In this document: positions 26,551 through 35,793 of the stretch, in pieces | How positions within the stretch are numbered: position 1 is the first letter of the stretch | Layout of the letters: each line of letters starts with the position of its first letter | DNA from: Chitinibacter sp. FCG-7 | GTDB taxonomy: Bacteria > Pseudomonadota > Gammaproteobacteria > Burkholderiales > Chitinibacteraceae | Length of the DNA: 64,000 bases | Direction: 5' to 3' | Assembly: GCF_040047665.1 (NCBI RefSeq) | Contig: NZ_CP157355.1 | Location: 3,410,001-3,474,000, forward strand | Notes under the pieces: generated by a model | Told to the model about the DNA's origin: nothing | What the model saw: the letters and a program-made list of their open reading frames with translations, nothing else | Database searches by the model: none | Program-made: the position numbers and the translations under genes

Positions 26551-29112
26551 ATGTCTGGCACTCGGTCTATGAAGGTGTCAACCCAGCTGGGGCTGGGTTT
26601 TGGTGTGGTGATTGTATTGCTTTTACTGATCGGGCTGATGTCGATCAACCGGCTCAATACACTCAATACGACGGTCGACAAGCTGGTGCATGAGCGCTAC
26701 CCCAAGGTGGTGGCGACCTATGAATTGATCAACACCCTGAGTCAGGTCGCCATCAGCAATCGCAATATGCTGATTATGGGTAACGAACGTGATGTGCAGC
26801 AGCAGCTGGATAACGTCACGCAATACCGTGCCAAACTGAGCGCCGGTTATGCAGAGCTGGAAAAAAACGCCAGCAATGAGCAGGAAAAAGCCATGATCGC
26901 CAGTGTCCTTGAGATACGCGCTGCCTATGTCAAAAACCTGGAGCGCTATCTGGAGATGATCAAAGCAGGGGAGAAAGAGCAGGCGGGGGCATTTATTACC
27001 GCTGATCTGGCGACCAGCTTTAAGGCTTATGTTGAAGCCTTGCATGAGTTGATTAGCTTTCAGTCCAAGGCCATGAATACGGCTGGCGAAGAAACCGAAA
27101 AAGTAGGTGAGGCGGCCAAATGGCAGATTATGGCGCTGGGTTTGGTGGCCGTCCTGTTGTCGGTGCTGGTCGCCTGGCTGATTGTACGCGCCTTGATGAA
27201 GCAACTGGGCGGCGAGCCAGCTCAGGCCGCTGCGGTGGCGCTGGCGGTGGCCAATGGCCGCGTAGACAATCAGATTTCGCTGCAGGAGCATGATAAAGCC
27301 AGTGTGATGTATGCGATGAAGCAAATGCAGGACACCATTCGCGCCTTTATTGTCGAGCAACAATTGATGGCCGATCAGCACGAGCAAGGCTGGATCAAGG
27401 TGCAGATGGATGCTGGCAAATTTAATGGCCAGTTTGCCATGATGGCCGAGCAGATCAACAAGCTGGTTAATGCGCATATCGCGGTCAAAATGAAAGTCGT
27501 CCAGATCATCGGCGAGTACGCGCGTGGCAATTTCCAGCCGGATATGGATAGATTGCCTGGCGATAAAGCACAGATTACAGCCGCGATTGATCAGGTTAAA
27601 GCATCGCTGCTGGCCATTAGCAGCGATGTGAAGCTGCTGGCTGAGTCAGGCTCGCGCGGTGATTTCAGCCCGCGGGCCGACGCCAACAAATATCAGTTCA
27701 TGTTCAAAGCCATGATTGATGATCTGAACCAGCTGATTAGCACTTGCGATCTGGGTTTCAACGACGTCTTGCGGGTGTCCAATGCGCTGGCAGCGGGCGA
27801 TCTGAGCCAGTCGATTACCAAAGAATACCCCGGTTTGTTCGGTGAGACCCGTCATGGGGTGAATGCAACCGTTGAGGCTTTACGCAAAGTGGTGGCGCAA
27901 ATCGAGCAAGTCGTCGAAGCCGCCGCCATGCAGGGGGACTTCAGCCGCAAAATCGATTTGAGCGATAAACAAGGCTATACACGGCGTTTGTCCGAGCTGC
28001 TTAACCAGCTCTCCGAAGTTACCGATACCGGTTTGCGCGATGTGATGCGGATCGCCAATGCTTTGGCCGCTGGTGATTTGACACAGACCATCAACAAGGA
28101 TTATCCGGGACTGTTTGGCGAAACCAAGCAAGGGGTCAATGCCACGGTAGAAAACCTGCAGCGTTTAGTGAGCGAGATTCAGGCGTCCGGTGCGTCGATT
28201 AATGCGGCGGCCAAAGAAATTTCACTTGGAAATAGTGACTTGTCACGTAGGACGGAAGCGCAGGCGGCCAGCCTTGAAGAAACGGCTTCCAGCATGGAAG
28301 AGCTGACCAGCACCGTGAAGCAGAATGCGGAAAACGCCATTGTAGCCAGCCAGCTGGCGCGTACTTCTTCTGATGTAGCGACCAAGGGTGGCGAGGTAGT
28401 GAGCAAGGTGGTGGAAACCATGAGCTCGATTAATGATTCCTCACGCAAGATTGTCGACATTATTAGCGTGATCGACGGCATCGCCTTTCAAACCAATATT
28501 CTGGCGCTCAATGCCGCAGTCGAGGCCGCACGCGCAGGTGAGCAAGGTCGCGGTTTTGCGGTGGTGGCGGCTGAGGTCAGAAATCTGGCGCAACGCTCGG
28601 CGCTAGCGGCCAAAGAAATTAAAAATCTGATTGGCGATTCGGTTTCCAAGGTAGAAGGTGGCGCCAAACTGGTTGCCGAGGCCGGAAGCACCATGAGCGA
28701 GATCGAGAGCAGTATCAAGCGCGTGACCGACATCATGGGCGAGATTTCTGCTGCGTCGGCCGAGCAAAGCGCAGGTATCGGCCAGATCAATCAGGCGATT
28801 ATCCAGATGGACGAGGTGACACAGCAAAATGCGGCGCTGGTGGAAGAAGCTTCTGCCGCAGCCGAGTCGCTGGAAGAGCAGGCACAACTGCTGGCCGAGG
28901 CAGTCAGTGTCTTTAAATTAAACCACGCTCAGTCGATTGCTTTGCCAGGGGCTCGACCTGCCGTTGTAGCTAGGCGCAACGTCGCTCGGCTTGCGCCATC
29001 AAGCCAATCGAAGTCCCCTGCAAGCAAGAGAGATTCGGCAGCACGCCCTGTGTCCTCGCAAGGTGCACTGGCGCATCATTCGGCTCAGGACGAACATTGG
29101 GAAGAGTTCTGA
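26551..29112 (+). CDS. methyl-accepting chemotaxis protein with serial HAMP-like repeats
   Basis: This is a transmembrane chemoreceptor. Helix 1 is [14 protein letters not shown], followed by a periplasmic four-helix-bundle sensor (residues about 40-185). Helix 2 is [18 protein letters not shown]. After a first HAMP there are several tandem HAMP-like modules. Two are nearly identical: [20 protein letters not shown] and [20 protein letters not shown], about 100 residues apart. The signalling hairpin is [20 protein letters not shown]. The extreme C-terminus is HWEEF after a flexible, Ser/Pro/Ala-rich linker, a match to the xWxxF pentapeptide that tethers CheR and CheB. I start at the ATG at 26551, after the ribosome site GGAGGTG. 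Confidence 0.95.
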   Translation: MSGTRSMKVSTQLGLGFGVVIVLLLLIGLMSINRLNTLNTTVDKLVHERYPKVVATYELINTLSQVAISNRNMLIMGNERDVQQQLDNVTQYRAKLSAGYAELEKNASNEQEKAMIASVLEIRAAYVKNLERYLEMIKAGEKEQAGAFITADLATSFKAYVEALHELISFQSKAMNTAGEETEKVGEAAKWQIMALGLVAVLLSVLVAWLIVRALMKQLGGEPAQAAAVALAVANGRVDNQISLQEHDKASVMYAMKQMQDTIRAFIVEQQLMADQHEQGWIKVQMDAGKFNGQFAMMAEQINKLVNAHIAVKMKVVQIIGEYARGNFQPDMDRLPGDKAQITAAIDQVKASLLAISSDVKLLAESGSRGDFSPRADANKYQFMFKAMIDDLNQLISTCDLGFNDVLRVSNALAAGDLSQSITKEYPGLFGETRHGVNATVEALRKVVAQIEQVVEAAAMQGDFSRKIDLSDKQGYTRRLSELLNQLSEVTDTGLRDVMRIANALAAGDLTQTINKDYPGLFGETKQGVNATVENLQRLVSEIQASGASINAAAKEISLGNSDLSRRTEAQAASLEETASSMEELTSTVKQNAENAIVASQLARTSSDVATKGGEVVSKVVETMSSINDSSRKIVDIISVIDGIAFQTNILALNAAVEAARAGEQGRGFAVVAAEVRNLAQRSALAAKEIKNLIGDSVSKVEGGAKLVAEAGSTMSEIESSIKRVTDIMGEISAASAEQSAGIGQINQAIIQMDEVTQQNAALVEEASAAAESLEEQAQLLAEAVSVFKLNHAQSIALPGARPAVVARRNVARLAPSSQSKSPASKRDSAARPVSSQGALAHHSAQDEHWEEF

Positions 29113-29124
29113 TTGCCCAGTACA

Positions 29125-29153
29125 GGGTAGGTCTGGCCTAGGCTGACCTACCC
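29125..29153. terminator. hairpin between convergent genes
   Basis: The arms GGGTAGGTC (29125-29133) and GACCTACCC (29145-29153) are perfect inverted repeats. They lie between the chemoreceptor and carbonic anhydrase stops. The T tract is poor, so termination may be partial. Confidence 0.5.
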
Positions 29154-29160
29154 CGTTGAT

Positions 29161-29967
29161 TTATTGGCCGCTATCGATAACGGCCCGTTCAAACAAACTT
29201 TGCAAGGGGCGGGCATTCATTGCAAATTCCCGCTTGAAGCGGCTGATTTGCTGGGCTGACAGATGAATGGGCTGCTTTAAAACAAACCAGCGTACGCCTT
29301 CAGTGCACGGCGGGGTGGTTAATGAACCCATGAAGGTCCAGTAGGCCTGATTGCCCGGCAGCAGATTGGCCGCACTGTACTTGTTCTGGTCAAAAATCCG
29401 CGTTTCATAGTGCTCACCTGGCAATTTGGCCCAGAATTGTCGAATCAGCGCATGCTCGCTCTTGCCCTGATTGATCAGTACGGCGACCACGGCCAATTGG
29501 CCCGCATCATTCCTGTGCACCATATGCGCAACCATAGGATAACGCTTGCCGCCTACGGCCTCTTCGCTTGGCGTGTGAAAGTGAAATTGCAGCAGCTGAT
29601 ATTTATCCTGGCCCACCATCAAAAAACTGCCCGGATCGTAATTGAGCTGAATCGTGTGCCCATTGTTTTGGATATTCAGTTTGCTGGGCTGGTAGTCAAA
29701 CTGCAGCTTATCGAGTGACTGCGAATACACTTCGCTGATATTGATGGGTGATTGCTGGGTGCCCGATTTGCACAGAGCAAATTCAGGTTTCATATTGCCC
29801 CAGTGCTCGGCCCCTGTGCTGCCTTCGTAGCCCCAGTGTGATGGATCATGCGGTGCGGCATGCTTGGTCTTGCCGTGATTGGTGGTGCTGGCGCTGCTGG
29901 CCAGTGATATACCGGGGAATAAAAACACGCTGCTACAGAGCAGTGCGGCAAGGCGGAAGGTTGGCAT
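29161..29967 (-). CDS. alpha-class carbonic anhydrase, periplasmic
   Basis: The enzyme interconverts CO2 and bicarbonate. A signal peptide precedes the mature chain (LAALLCSSVFLFPGISLASSA). The alpha-class core starts HWGYEGSTGAEHWG and continues with the QSPINI motif. The three zinc histidines are visible in LLQFHFHTPSEE and PMVAHMVH. The C-terminal TTPPCTEGVRWFVLK is also typical, and its cysteine could pair with the one in FALCKSGTQQSP. It is about the normal bacterial length. It is convergent with the chemoreceptor gene and has no operon partner. Confidence 0.95.
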   Translation of the reverse strand: MPTFRLAALLCSSVFLFPGISLASSASTTNHGKTKHAAPHDPSHWGYEGSTGAEHWGNMKPEFALCKSGTQQSPINISEVYSQSLDKLQFDYQPSKLNIQNNGHTIQLNYDPGSFLMVGQDKYQLLQFHFHTPSEEAVGGKRYPMVAHMVHRNDAGQLAVVAVLINQGKSEHALIRQFWAKLPGEHYETRIFDQNKYSAANLLPGNQAYWTFMGSLTTPPCTEGVRWFVLKQPIHLSAQQISRFKREFAMNARPLQSLFERAVIDSGQ

Positions 29968-30118
29968 AATTATTGGACTCGGTTGTGTTGGTATTGCATT
30001 TTAGTCATAACATCAGTGCTGTGAACTATTTCAGGTTCGCTCTTCGCATTTACTCGTTGAATCCGCCCCCGAAAGCACTTTTTCAACGATATAATCGCCC
30101 AAAACTATTGAGGTCTGT

Positions 30119-30631
30119 TTGCGTGTGATCAATCCCATCTCAGGTCCGGCATTTTCCGCAAGCTTGCCTTTTTGCTGGCAGGCGCAAGACGGCGGCGTAC
30201 ATGATTGTGGTAGTGATGAATGGGAAGCCATTCGTTACTTGCTGGTGCTGGCTGATTTTGAGCAAAACAGCGAATCGATTGAGCTGGCGCAAGCGAGGCA
30301 GGATTTGCTCTTGCTCTGGCTGGCCAGAAGCCAGACTATGCAACTGCCAGCAGCGCAGGCGCTGACGGTTGGTTTATCCCGGCTGGCCTGGCAGACCTGC
30401 ACTGCACCGCAGCTGGGTGAACAAGGGCTGATCCGCCTGGCGTTTTCTACCCGTTTTCCGCTGGTGCTGGGCATTCAGGCCCGAATCTGTGCGGTGCAGC
30501 CTGATGAGCAGGGGGCTTTGTGCGTGGCCGAGCTGATCTTCAATAGCCCGCAGTTGCAAGACCAGTTTGAACAAACGGTATTCCGCTATCACCGGCGTGC
30601 CATTCAATTAGCGAAACAGACCCAACCATGA
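30119..30631 (+). CDS. hypothetical protein, possibly PilZ-like, coupled to ung
   Basis: I do not firmly recognise this 170-aa protein. The second half (RLAFSTRFPLVLGIQARI...ELIFNSPQLQDQFEQTVFRYHRRAIQ) has the beta-rich then helical pattern of some atypical PilZ-domain proteins, but the usual RxxxR and D/NxSxxG motifs are not evident. Initiation is at TTG 30119 or GTG 30125, behind the ribosome site GAGGT. The stop overlaps the ung start (ATGA at 30628-30631), so translation is coupled. No role in DNA repair is implied by that alone. Confidence 0.7.
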   Translation: MRVINPISGPAFSASLPFCWQAQDGGVHDCGSDEWEAIRYLLVLADFEQNSESIELAQARQDLLLLWLARSQTMQLPAAQALTVGLSRLAWQTCTAPQLGEQGLIRLAFSTRFPLVLGIQARICAVQPDEQGALCVAELIFNSPQLQDQFEQTVFRYHRRAIQLAKQTQP

Positions 30632-31323
30632 ATTTGTCGTCATTGATTCCTGCTGACTGGCAGGCGCCACTCGCTCAAGCATTATCCCACCCCAAAATCG
30701 CCAGTCTGGAGCGCTATCTGGCGCAGGAAATCACTGAGCAGCAGATTTTCCCTCCGCGTGAGTGCTGGTTTAATGCGCTGGCGACCTTGTCTCCAGCGCA
30801 GGTGAAAGTGGTCATTCTGGGGCAAGACCCTTATCACGGCGCAGGCGAAGCGCACGGGCTGGCTTTTTCTGTGCCGCATGGCGTGAAAACGCCGCCATCT
30901 TTGCGCAATATCTGGCAGGAACTGGCGCGCGATTTTGGCCTGACGCCGCCGCAGCATGGCAATCTGGCTGGCTGGGCAGAGCAGGGCGTTTTATTGCTTA
31001 ATACCTCGCTGACTGTGCGTGCTGATTGTGCCGGATCGCACGGCAAGCTGGGTTGGGAGGTGATTACCAATGCGGTCATCGAGCATCTGGCACACACGCA
31101 GCGCAATCTTGTTTTTGTATTATGGGGCGCGCATGCGCAGAAGCGGGTAGCCCTGATTGATGAATCACAGCATTGCGTGCTCAAATCGGCGCATCCATCG
31201 CCCTTGTCGGCGTATCGGGGTTTTCTGGGCTGCGGCCATTTTTCTGCCGCAAATGCCTATCTGGCCGAACACAATAAAACGCCGATTGACTGGGCTCGTG
31301 CTCACGTTATCGGGCAGGTTTGA
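30628..31323 (+). CDS. ung: uracil-DNA glycosylase
   Basis: Ung removes uracil from DNA to begin base-excision repair. The family 1 water-activating motif is GQDPYHGAGEAHGLAFSV (catalytic Asp in QDPYH). The uracil-pocket strand is LLLNTSLTVRADCAGSH, and the DNA-intercalating loop is HPSPLSAYRGFLGC, in the HPSPLS form. The length of 231 aa is typical. Its ATG overlaps the stop of the upstream gene, and the ROK kinase gene starts nine bases after its stop. Confidence 0.97.
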   Translation: MNLSSLIPADWQAPLAQALSHPKIASLERYLAQEITEQQIFPPRECWFNALATLSPAQVKVVILGQDPYHGAGEAHGLAFSVPHGVKTPPSLRNIWQELARDFGLTPPQHGNLAGWAEQGVLLLNTSLTVRADCAGSHGKLGWEVITNAVIEHLAHTQRNLVFVLWGAHAQKRVALIDESQHCVLKSAHPSPLSAYRGFLGCGHFSAANAYLAEHNKTPIDWARAHVIGQV

Positions 31324-31331
31324 GGTAAAAG

Positions 31332-32219
31332 ATGAATCTAATTGCTTTTGATATTGGCGGTACGCAAATCAAATACGGCATCGTGGATGAAACCGGGCAG
31401 GTATTGTCTGCCGAGCTATGTGACACGCCCAAGCTGGACGGTGGCGCGGGTCTGCTCAAGGTGCTGATTGCGCTGGCCGAGCCACTCAAGGCGGCCTATC
31501 AGCCCGCCGGGATAGCGATCAGCAGTTTTGGGCTGATTGACGCTAAAAACGGCGCTGTACTTGGCGCAGCCGAAGCGATTGATGGCTACACCGGCACGCA
31601 AGTCAAAGCCGAGCTGGAAGCGGCCTTGCAATTGCCTGTGGCGATTGATAATGACGTTAATTGCGTTGCGATTGCTGAAGGTTGGCGCGGCGCGGCACAA
31701 GGCGTGGAAAACTATATTGCCGTTGCCATCGGCACCGGCATCGGCGGCGGCATTGTCATTAATGACCGCATTTACCGAGGTCACCGTGCAGCCGCAGGCG
31801 AATGGGGCTATATGCTGGTCGATGGCCTGATCTGGGAAGACTACGCGTCCATGCGCGGCTTGCAGCATCGGGTGCAGGCGCTGGATACGGGCCGCTCGCT
31901 CGATGGTCGCGCCATTTTTGCCCTGTACGATCAGGGTGACGCGCAAATTAGCCAGGTCGTTGATCAATGGTTTGCCTTTCTGGCGACAGGGCTGGCCAAT
32001 TTGATCTATGCACTCAACCCGGAGCGGCTGGTGATTGGCGGTGGCATCACCGCGCGTGGCCCGGTGTTTCTGGCCGAGCTGTGCGCTGCGGTGGATAAGG
32101 TTTTGCTACCCGATTTTAAAAACATGAGCCAGATCGTGCTCGCCAGTGCGGGCAATCATGCCGGCATGATTGGTGCGGTGAAAAACTGGCTCAATACCTA
32201 TCCCGTAGCGGTACGTTAA
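31332..32219 (+). CDS. ROK-family sugar kinase without the zinc motif
   Basis: The N-terminal phosphate loop is AFDIGGTQIKYGIVDE. The catalytic aspartate sits in PVAIDNDVNCVAIAE, and the ROK glycine block is VAIGTGIGGGIVIND. The usual CxCGxxGCxE zinc motif after the GH segment is absent; instead the chain reads GHRAAAGEWGYMLVDG and WEDYAS. This form resembles beta-glucoside kinases (BglK type) more than glucokinase or NagK. The substrate may be a disaccharide or an amino sugar. The adjacent GH9 gene suggests that it phosphorylates the products of that enzyme. It has its own AGGT ribosome site. Confidence 0.88.
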   Translation: MNLIAFDIGGTQIKYGIVDETGQVLSAELCDTPKLDGGAGLLKVLIALAEPLKAAYQPAGIAISSFGLIDAKNGAVLGAAEAIDGYTGTQVKAELEAALQLPVAIDNDVNCVAIAEGWRGAAQGVENYIAVAIGTGIGGGIVINDRIYRGHRAAAGEWGYMLVDGLIWEDYASMRGLQHRVQALDTGRSLDGRAIFALYDQGDAQISQVVDQWFAFLATGLANLIYALNPERLVIGGGITARGPVFLAELCAAVDKVLLPDFKNMSQIVLASAGNHAGMIGAVKNWLNTYPVAVR

Positions 32220-32270
32220 GCGGGTGCGTACCAGCAATTTTATTGATTGAAATTATCTAGTGAGTCAATT

Positions 32271-34052
32271 TTGAAAATCATTCTAAATCACCTCGGTTTC
32301 GAACCGCGTGGCCGTAAAGCCGCCATTATTGATGCGCCTGCTGATGTACTCAATGGTAAATCCTTTACCGTATATGATGCTAGCACGCGTCTGGCTGTTC
32401 ATCGTGGCTCAATACTCCCGCAGGGTACTGTGGCCAACTGGACGCATGATGGCAAGAAACGCCATTACTGGCAGGCTGATTTTTCCGCACTCGATACCGT
32501 GGGCGAATATTTTATTGCGGTTGACGAAATGCAGCCGCCACTGGTGTCGAATACATTCAAAATCGCAGCGCACCTGTTGGGCGAGTTGCTGATTTCCGAC
32601 ATCGTGCACTACATCAAAGGCCAGCGTTGCACCGGCATTTTTGACGTCGCTGACCGGGCTGCGCCGGTGGTCGAGTCGGACAAAGTACGCGATGTGCACG
32701 GTGGCTGGTACGACGCTTCGGGCGATACCTCAAAATACATGTCGCATCTATCCTTTGCGCAGTACATGAATCCGCAGCAAACACCGCAAGTTGTCTGGAA
32801 TCTGATCGACGGTTTGCAGCAATTTCCTGCGTGCCCGGTGTGGATTGAAGACCATATCAAACTGGATTTAATCCCCGACGACGCGGAAAAAATCGCCTTT
32901 TTTAATAAATGGTTTTACGAGCGTATTACCGACGAAGCCTGCCACGGTGCCGATTTCCTGCTGCGTATGCAGGACGAAACGGGCTTTTTCTATATGACGC
33001 AGTTCGACCAGTGGAGCAAAGATCCGGCTCGCCGCTCGCTGTGCGAATACAAAACCAATAAGGGCGATAAATACGCCACGTATCAATCGGCGTATCGTCA
33101 GGGCGGCGGCGCGGCAATTGCTGCGCTGGCGCGCGCTTCAAGCTTGGATCGTGACGGCGACTTTAGCCGCGCGGATTATCTGGCGGGCGCGAAAAAAGCT
33201 TTTGCCGATCTGGAAAAAAATAACCTCGCTTACCTTGAGGACGGCGTTGAAAATATCATCGATGACTACTGCGCTTTGCTCGCAGCCAGTGAGCTATTGG
33301 CCGCCAGCGGCGATGCGCAATACCAGACCACTGCCGAGTTGCGGGTAAACAAGCTGCTGGCCCGCCAGCAGGCTGAGGGCTGGTTTGTTGCCGATCATGC
33401 CGGCCAGCGCAGCTTCTTCCACGCCGCTGAAGCGGGCTTGCCGTATATCGCGCTGATGCGCTTTATCGAAGTTTGCCCAACCAGCGCCCTAGTCGAGCAA
33501 ATCAAGTCGGCGCTGCGCAAAGCGTATCAGTATGAATTCAAGATTACCTTTGCTGAAGTAAATAACCCCTTCGGGTATCCGCGTCAATACGTTATGCAGC
33601 AAGGTGTACAGGGCAATACCCAGTTTTTTATTCCGCATGACAATGGTACGGGCTACTGGTGGCAGGGCGAGAATGCGCGGCTGGGATCGATTGCCGCTGC
33701 GGCTGCGCGTGCACAAGTGCTGTTTGCCAATGAAACCGAGCTTGTTCAGCAGTTAGCTCGCTATGAGCAAGCAGTGCTCGATTGGGTGCTGGGGAATAAT
33801 CCGTTTGATGCCTGCATGCTGCAAGGCTGGGGCCGCAATAATCCGCGTTACGAGCCGGGCTTCTTTAATGCGCCGGGTGGTGTTTGCAACGGGATTACCA
33901 GCGGGCTGGATGATGAAACCGACATCGATTTCCGTCCAAGCGAGATCGCGACCATGGCCAATAGCTGGCGCTGGACCGAGCAATGGATGCCGCACGCAGC
34001 GTGGCTGTACCTCGCCCTATGTACGCGGATTAAAACGACAGCAACTCTTTAA
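32271..34052 (+). CDS. glycoside hydrolase family 9 enzyme
   Basis: The N-terminal Ig-like CelD_N domain begins MKIILNHLGFEPRG. The (alpha/alpha)6 barrel carries the GH9 aspartates in DVHGGWYDASGDTSKYMS. Near the C-terminus come FVNPFDACMLQGWG-like and NAPGGVCNG segments, and the general-acid glutamate in NSWRWTEQWMPHAAWLYLAL. No signal peptide is visible, so it should act in the cytoplasm on imported oligosaccharides. Cytoplasmic GH9 enzymes of vibrios include exo-beta-glucosaminidases for chitosan oligomers, and I consider that more likely than a secreted cellulase. A TTG start at 32271 behind GTGAG fits best, though another TTG lies at 32247. It pairs with the ROK kinase. Confidence 0.9.
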   Translation: MKIILNHLGFEPRGRKAAIIDAPADVLNGKSFTVYDASTRLAVHRGSILPQGTVANWTHDGKKRHYWQADFSALDTVGEYFIAVDEMQPPLVSNTFKIAAHLLGELLISDIVHYIKGQRCTGIFDVADRAAPVVESDKVRDVHGGWYDASGDTSKYMSHLSFAQYMNPQQTPQVVWNLIDGLQQFPACPVWIEDHIKLDLIPDDAEKIAFFNKWFYERITDEACHGADFLLRMQDETGFFYMTQFDQWSKDPARRSLCEYKTNKGDKYATYQSAYRQGGGAAIAALARASSLDRDGDFSRADYLAGAKKAFADLEKNNLAYLEDGVENIIDDYCALLAASELLAASGDAQYQTTAELRVNKLLARQQAEGWFVADHAGQRSFFHAAEAGLPYIALMRFIEVCPTSALVEQIKSALRKAYQYEFKITFAEVNNPFGYPRQYVMQQGVQGNTQFFIPHDNGTGYWWQGENARLGSIAAAAARAQVLFANETELVQQLARYEQAVLDWVLGNNPFDACMLQGWGRNNPRYEPGFFNAPGGVCNGITSGLDDETDIDFRPSEIATMANSWRWTEQWMPHAAWLYLALCTRIKTTATL

Positions 34053-34062
34053 ATAACCATCC

Positions 34063-34141
34063 AAAAGTTCTCACGCAAGGCACGAAGTCGAAGACAGTAC
34101 AATCGTACGGCGAGACGAAGTAACGATGCGTGAGGACTTTT
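34063..34141. repeat. 79-bp palindromic element upstream of hldD
   Basis: The arms AAAAGTTCTCACGCA (34063-34077) and TGCGTGAGGACTTTT (34127-34141) match 14 of 15 as inverted repeats. A smaller GTAC/GTAC hairpin sits in the middle. It fills nearly the whole gap between GH9 and hldD and could be a terminator, an attenuator or a small dispersed repeat. Confidence 0.6.
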
Positions 34142-34170
34142 GTCTTGCTACTTAGCAATAAGGATAAATC

Positions 34171-35175
34171 ATGGCGATCATCGTTACCGGCGCAGCCGGT
34201 TTTATCGGCTCGAACATCATCAAGGCGCTCAATGAGCGCGGCGAAACCGACATTATTGCCGTCGACAACCTGACTCGCGGTGATAAATTCCGCAATCTGG
34301 CCGATCTGCAAATTGCGCATTACCTCGACAAGCACGACTTTATCGAAGAGCTCGCCACTGGCACATTCGATGGCATGGTCAGCGCGGTGCTGCATCAGGG
34401 CGCTTGCTCGGATACGATGGAGCACAACGGCAAGTACATGATGGACAACAACTATCAGTACACGCTGAGCCTATTTGAATGGTGTCAGGCCGAAGAGGTG
34501 CAGTTTCTCTATGCGTCGTCGGCAGCGACCTATGGCAATGGCGAAAACGGCTTTATCGAAACCCCTGATTGTGAGCAGCCACTGAATGTTTATGGCTACT
34601 CCAAGCTGCTCTTCGATCAGGTGTTGCGTCAGCGCATTGCGGCGGGTGAGATTACCGCGCAAGTGGCCGGTTTCCGTTATTTCAACGTCTACGGTCCGCG
34701 TGAATGGCATAAAGAACGCATGGCGTCGGTCGCTTTCCACCATTTCAACCAGTATCGTGCCAATGGCAAAGTCAAACTGTTTGGCGAATACGGTGGTTAT
34801 CCGGCTGGCGGCCACACGCGCGATTTCGTGTCGGTTGAAGACATTGTCAAAGTGAACCTGTGGTTTCTGGAAAACCCGGAAGTGTGCGGCATTTACAATG
34901 TCGGCACCGGCCGTTCGCAGCCGTTTAACGATATTGCGATTACCGCAGTCAATACTTGCCGTGCGTTTGAGGGCAAGCCAGCGCTCTCGCTTGACGAAAT
35001 GCTGGCGCAAGGGATTTTGGAATACACCGAGTTTCCCGAGGCGCTGAAAGGCAAATATCAGTGCTTTACCGAAGCCGATCTGACCTTGCTGCGCGAGGCC
35101 GGTTATCAGGACAAATTCCTGACGGTTGAAGAGGGCGTCAAACGCTACGTTGAAAGCCTGCTGGGTTTGCGCTAG
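34171..35175 (+). CDS. hldD: ADP-L-glycero-D-manno-heptose-6-epimerase
   Basis: HldD makes ADP-L-glycero-beta-D-manno-heptose for the inner core of lipopolysaccharide, so the cell has a heptose-containing core. The Rossmann loop is [18 protein letters not shown]. Family features are [23 protein letters not shown] and the catalytic SSAATYGNG...YGYSKLLFD (Tyr-x3-Lys). [17 protein letters not shown] is the HldD-specific block. At 334 aa it has the usual length. An AAGGA ribosome site precedes the ATG. It is not joined to other LPS genes here. Confidence 0.97.
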   Translation: MAIIVTGAAGFIGSNIIKALNERGETDIIAVDNLTRGDKFRNLADLQIAHYLDKHDFIEELATGTFDGMVSAVLHQGACSDTMEHNGKYMMDNNYQYTLSLFEWCQAEEVQFLYASSAATYGNGENGFIETPDCEQPLNVYGYSKLLFDQVLRQRIAAGEITAQVAGFRYFNVYGPREWHKERMASVAFHHFNQYRANGKVKLFGEYGGYPAGGHTRDFVSVEDIVKVNLWFLENPEVCGIYNVGTGRSQPFNDIAITAVNTCRAFEGKPALSLDEMLAQGILEYTEFPEALKGKYQCFTEADLTLLREAGYQDKFLTVEEGVKRYVESLLGLR

Positions 35176-35284
35176 AACGGTATTTTTGCGGCACCGCTCA
35201 GGCGCTGAGAAATACCTCATCGTGCCGGCCTAGGGTCTGTGTTAATGTCGGCGCATCTTAGTGCGCAATTTGGGAGTTAATCGC

Positions 35285-35719
35285 ATGCGTATGACTACAT
35301 GGCTTTTGCTGGCGGCCAGCCTTGGCACCATTTTGAGTGCGCAGGCTCAGGTGTATAAATGGGTCGATGCCAATGGGCGCGTTATTTATTCGGATCAGCC
35401 TCCGCCTGCTGGTGTGGCCAAGGCCAAGACGGTGAATGTCAAAGATACCGCGGTGACCAGTGTGGCGGCGCCCAAAAAGGCCGATGCTTCGGCAGTGCAA
35501 GCCTCTGCACCGCAAACTGCAAGCGCGCCAGCGCCTAGCCCAAAACCCGTGCGCGATGAAGCAGCGTGCTCGCAGGCACAGAAAAGGCTGAGCTTTTTGA
35601 ATAATGCAAAACTGTTTAAAGAGCGTAACGAGAAAGGCCAGCTGGAGTTTCTGGATGCCGAGCGGAAAAAACAGGAAATAGCCGAAAAGCAGGCGTTTAT
35701 CGAGAAAAACTGTCGATAA
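35285..35719 (+). CDS. DUF4124-domain secreted protein
   Basis: A signal peptide (MTTWLLLAASLGTILSAQA) is followed by the DUF4124 motif VYKWVDANGRVIYSDQPPP, common in periplasmic proteins of beta- and gammaproteobacteria with unknown role. An Ala/Pro-rich linker follows, then a charged C-terminal helix containing CSQAQKRLSFLNN and ending in EKNCR. The two cysteines could form a disulfide bond. I start at ATG 35285 (MRMTTW), because GGAG lies eight bases before it. The gene is monocistronic. Confidence 0.88.
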   Translation: MRMTTWLLLAASLGTILSAQAQVYKWVDANGRVIYSDQPPPAGVAKAKTVNVKDTAVTSVAAPKKADASAVQASAPQTASAPAPSPKPVRDEAACSQAQKRLSFLNNAKLFKERNEKGQLEFLDAERKKQEIAEKQAFIEKNCR

Positions 35720-35731
35720 GCAGCAGGTCAA

Positions 35732-35762
35732 CAAAAAGGGTGCTTTCAGCACCCTTTTTATT
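35732..35762. terminator. bidirectional terminator
   Basis: AAAAAGGGTGC and GCACCCTTTTT form an 11-bp stem with a TTTCA loop. T tracts on both strands serve the two convergent genes. Confidence 0.85.
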
Positions 35763-35793
35763 TGCATTGATTAAATAAATTGATTAAATTAAA

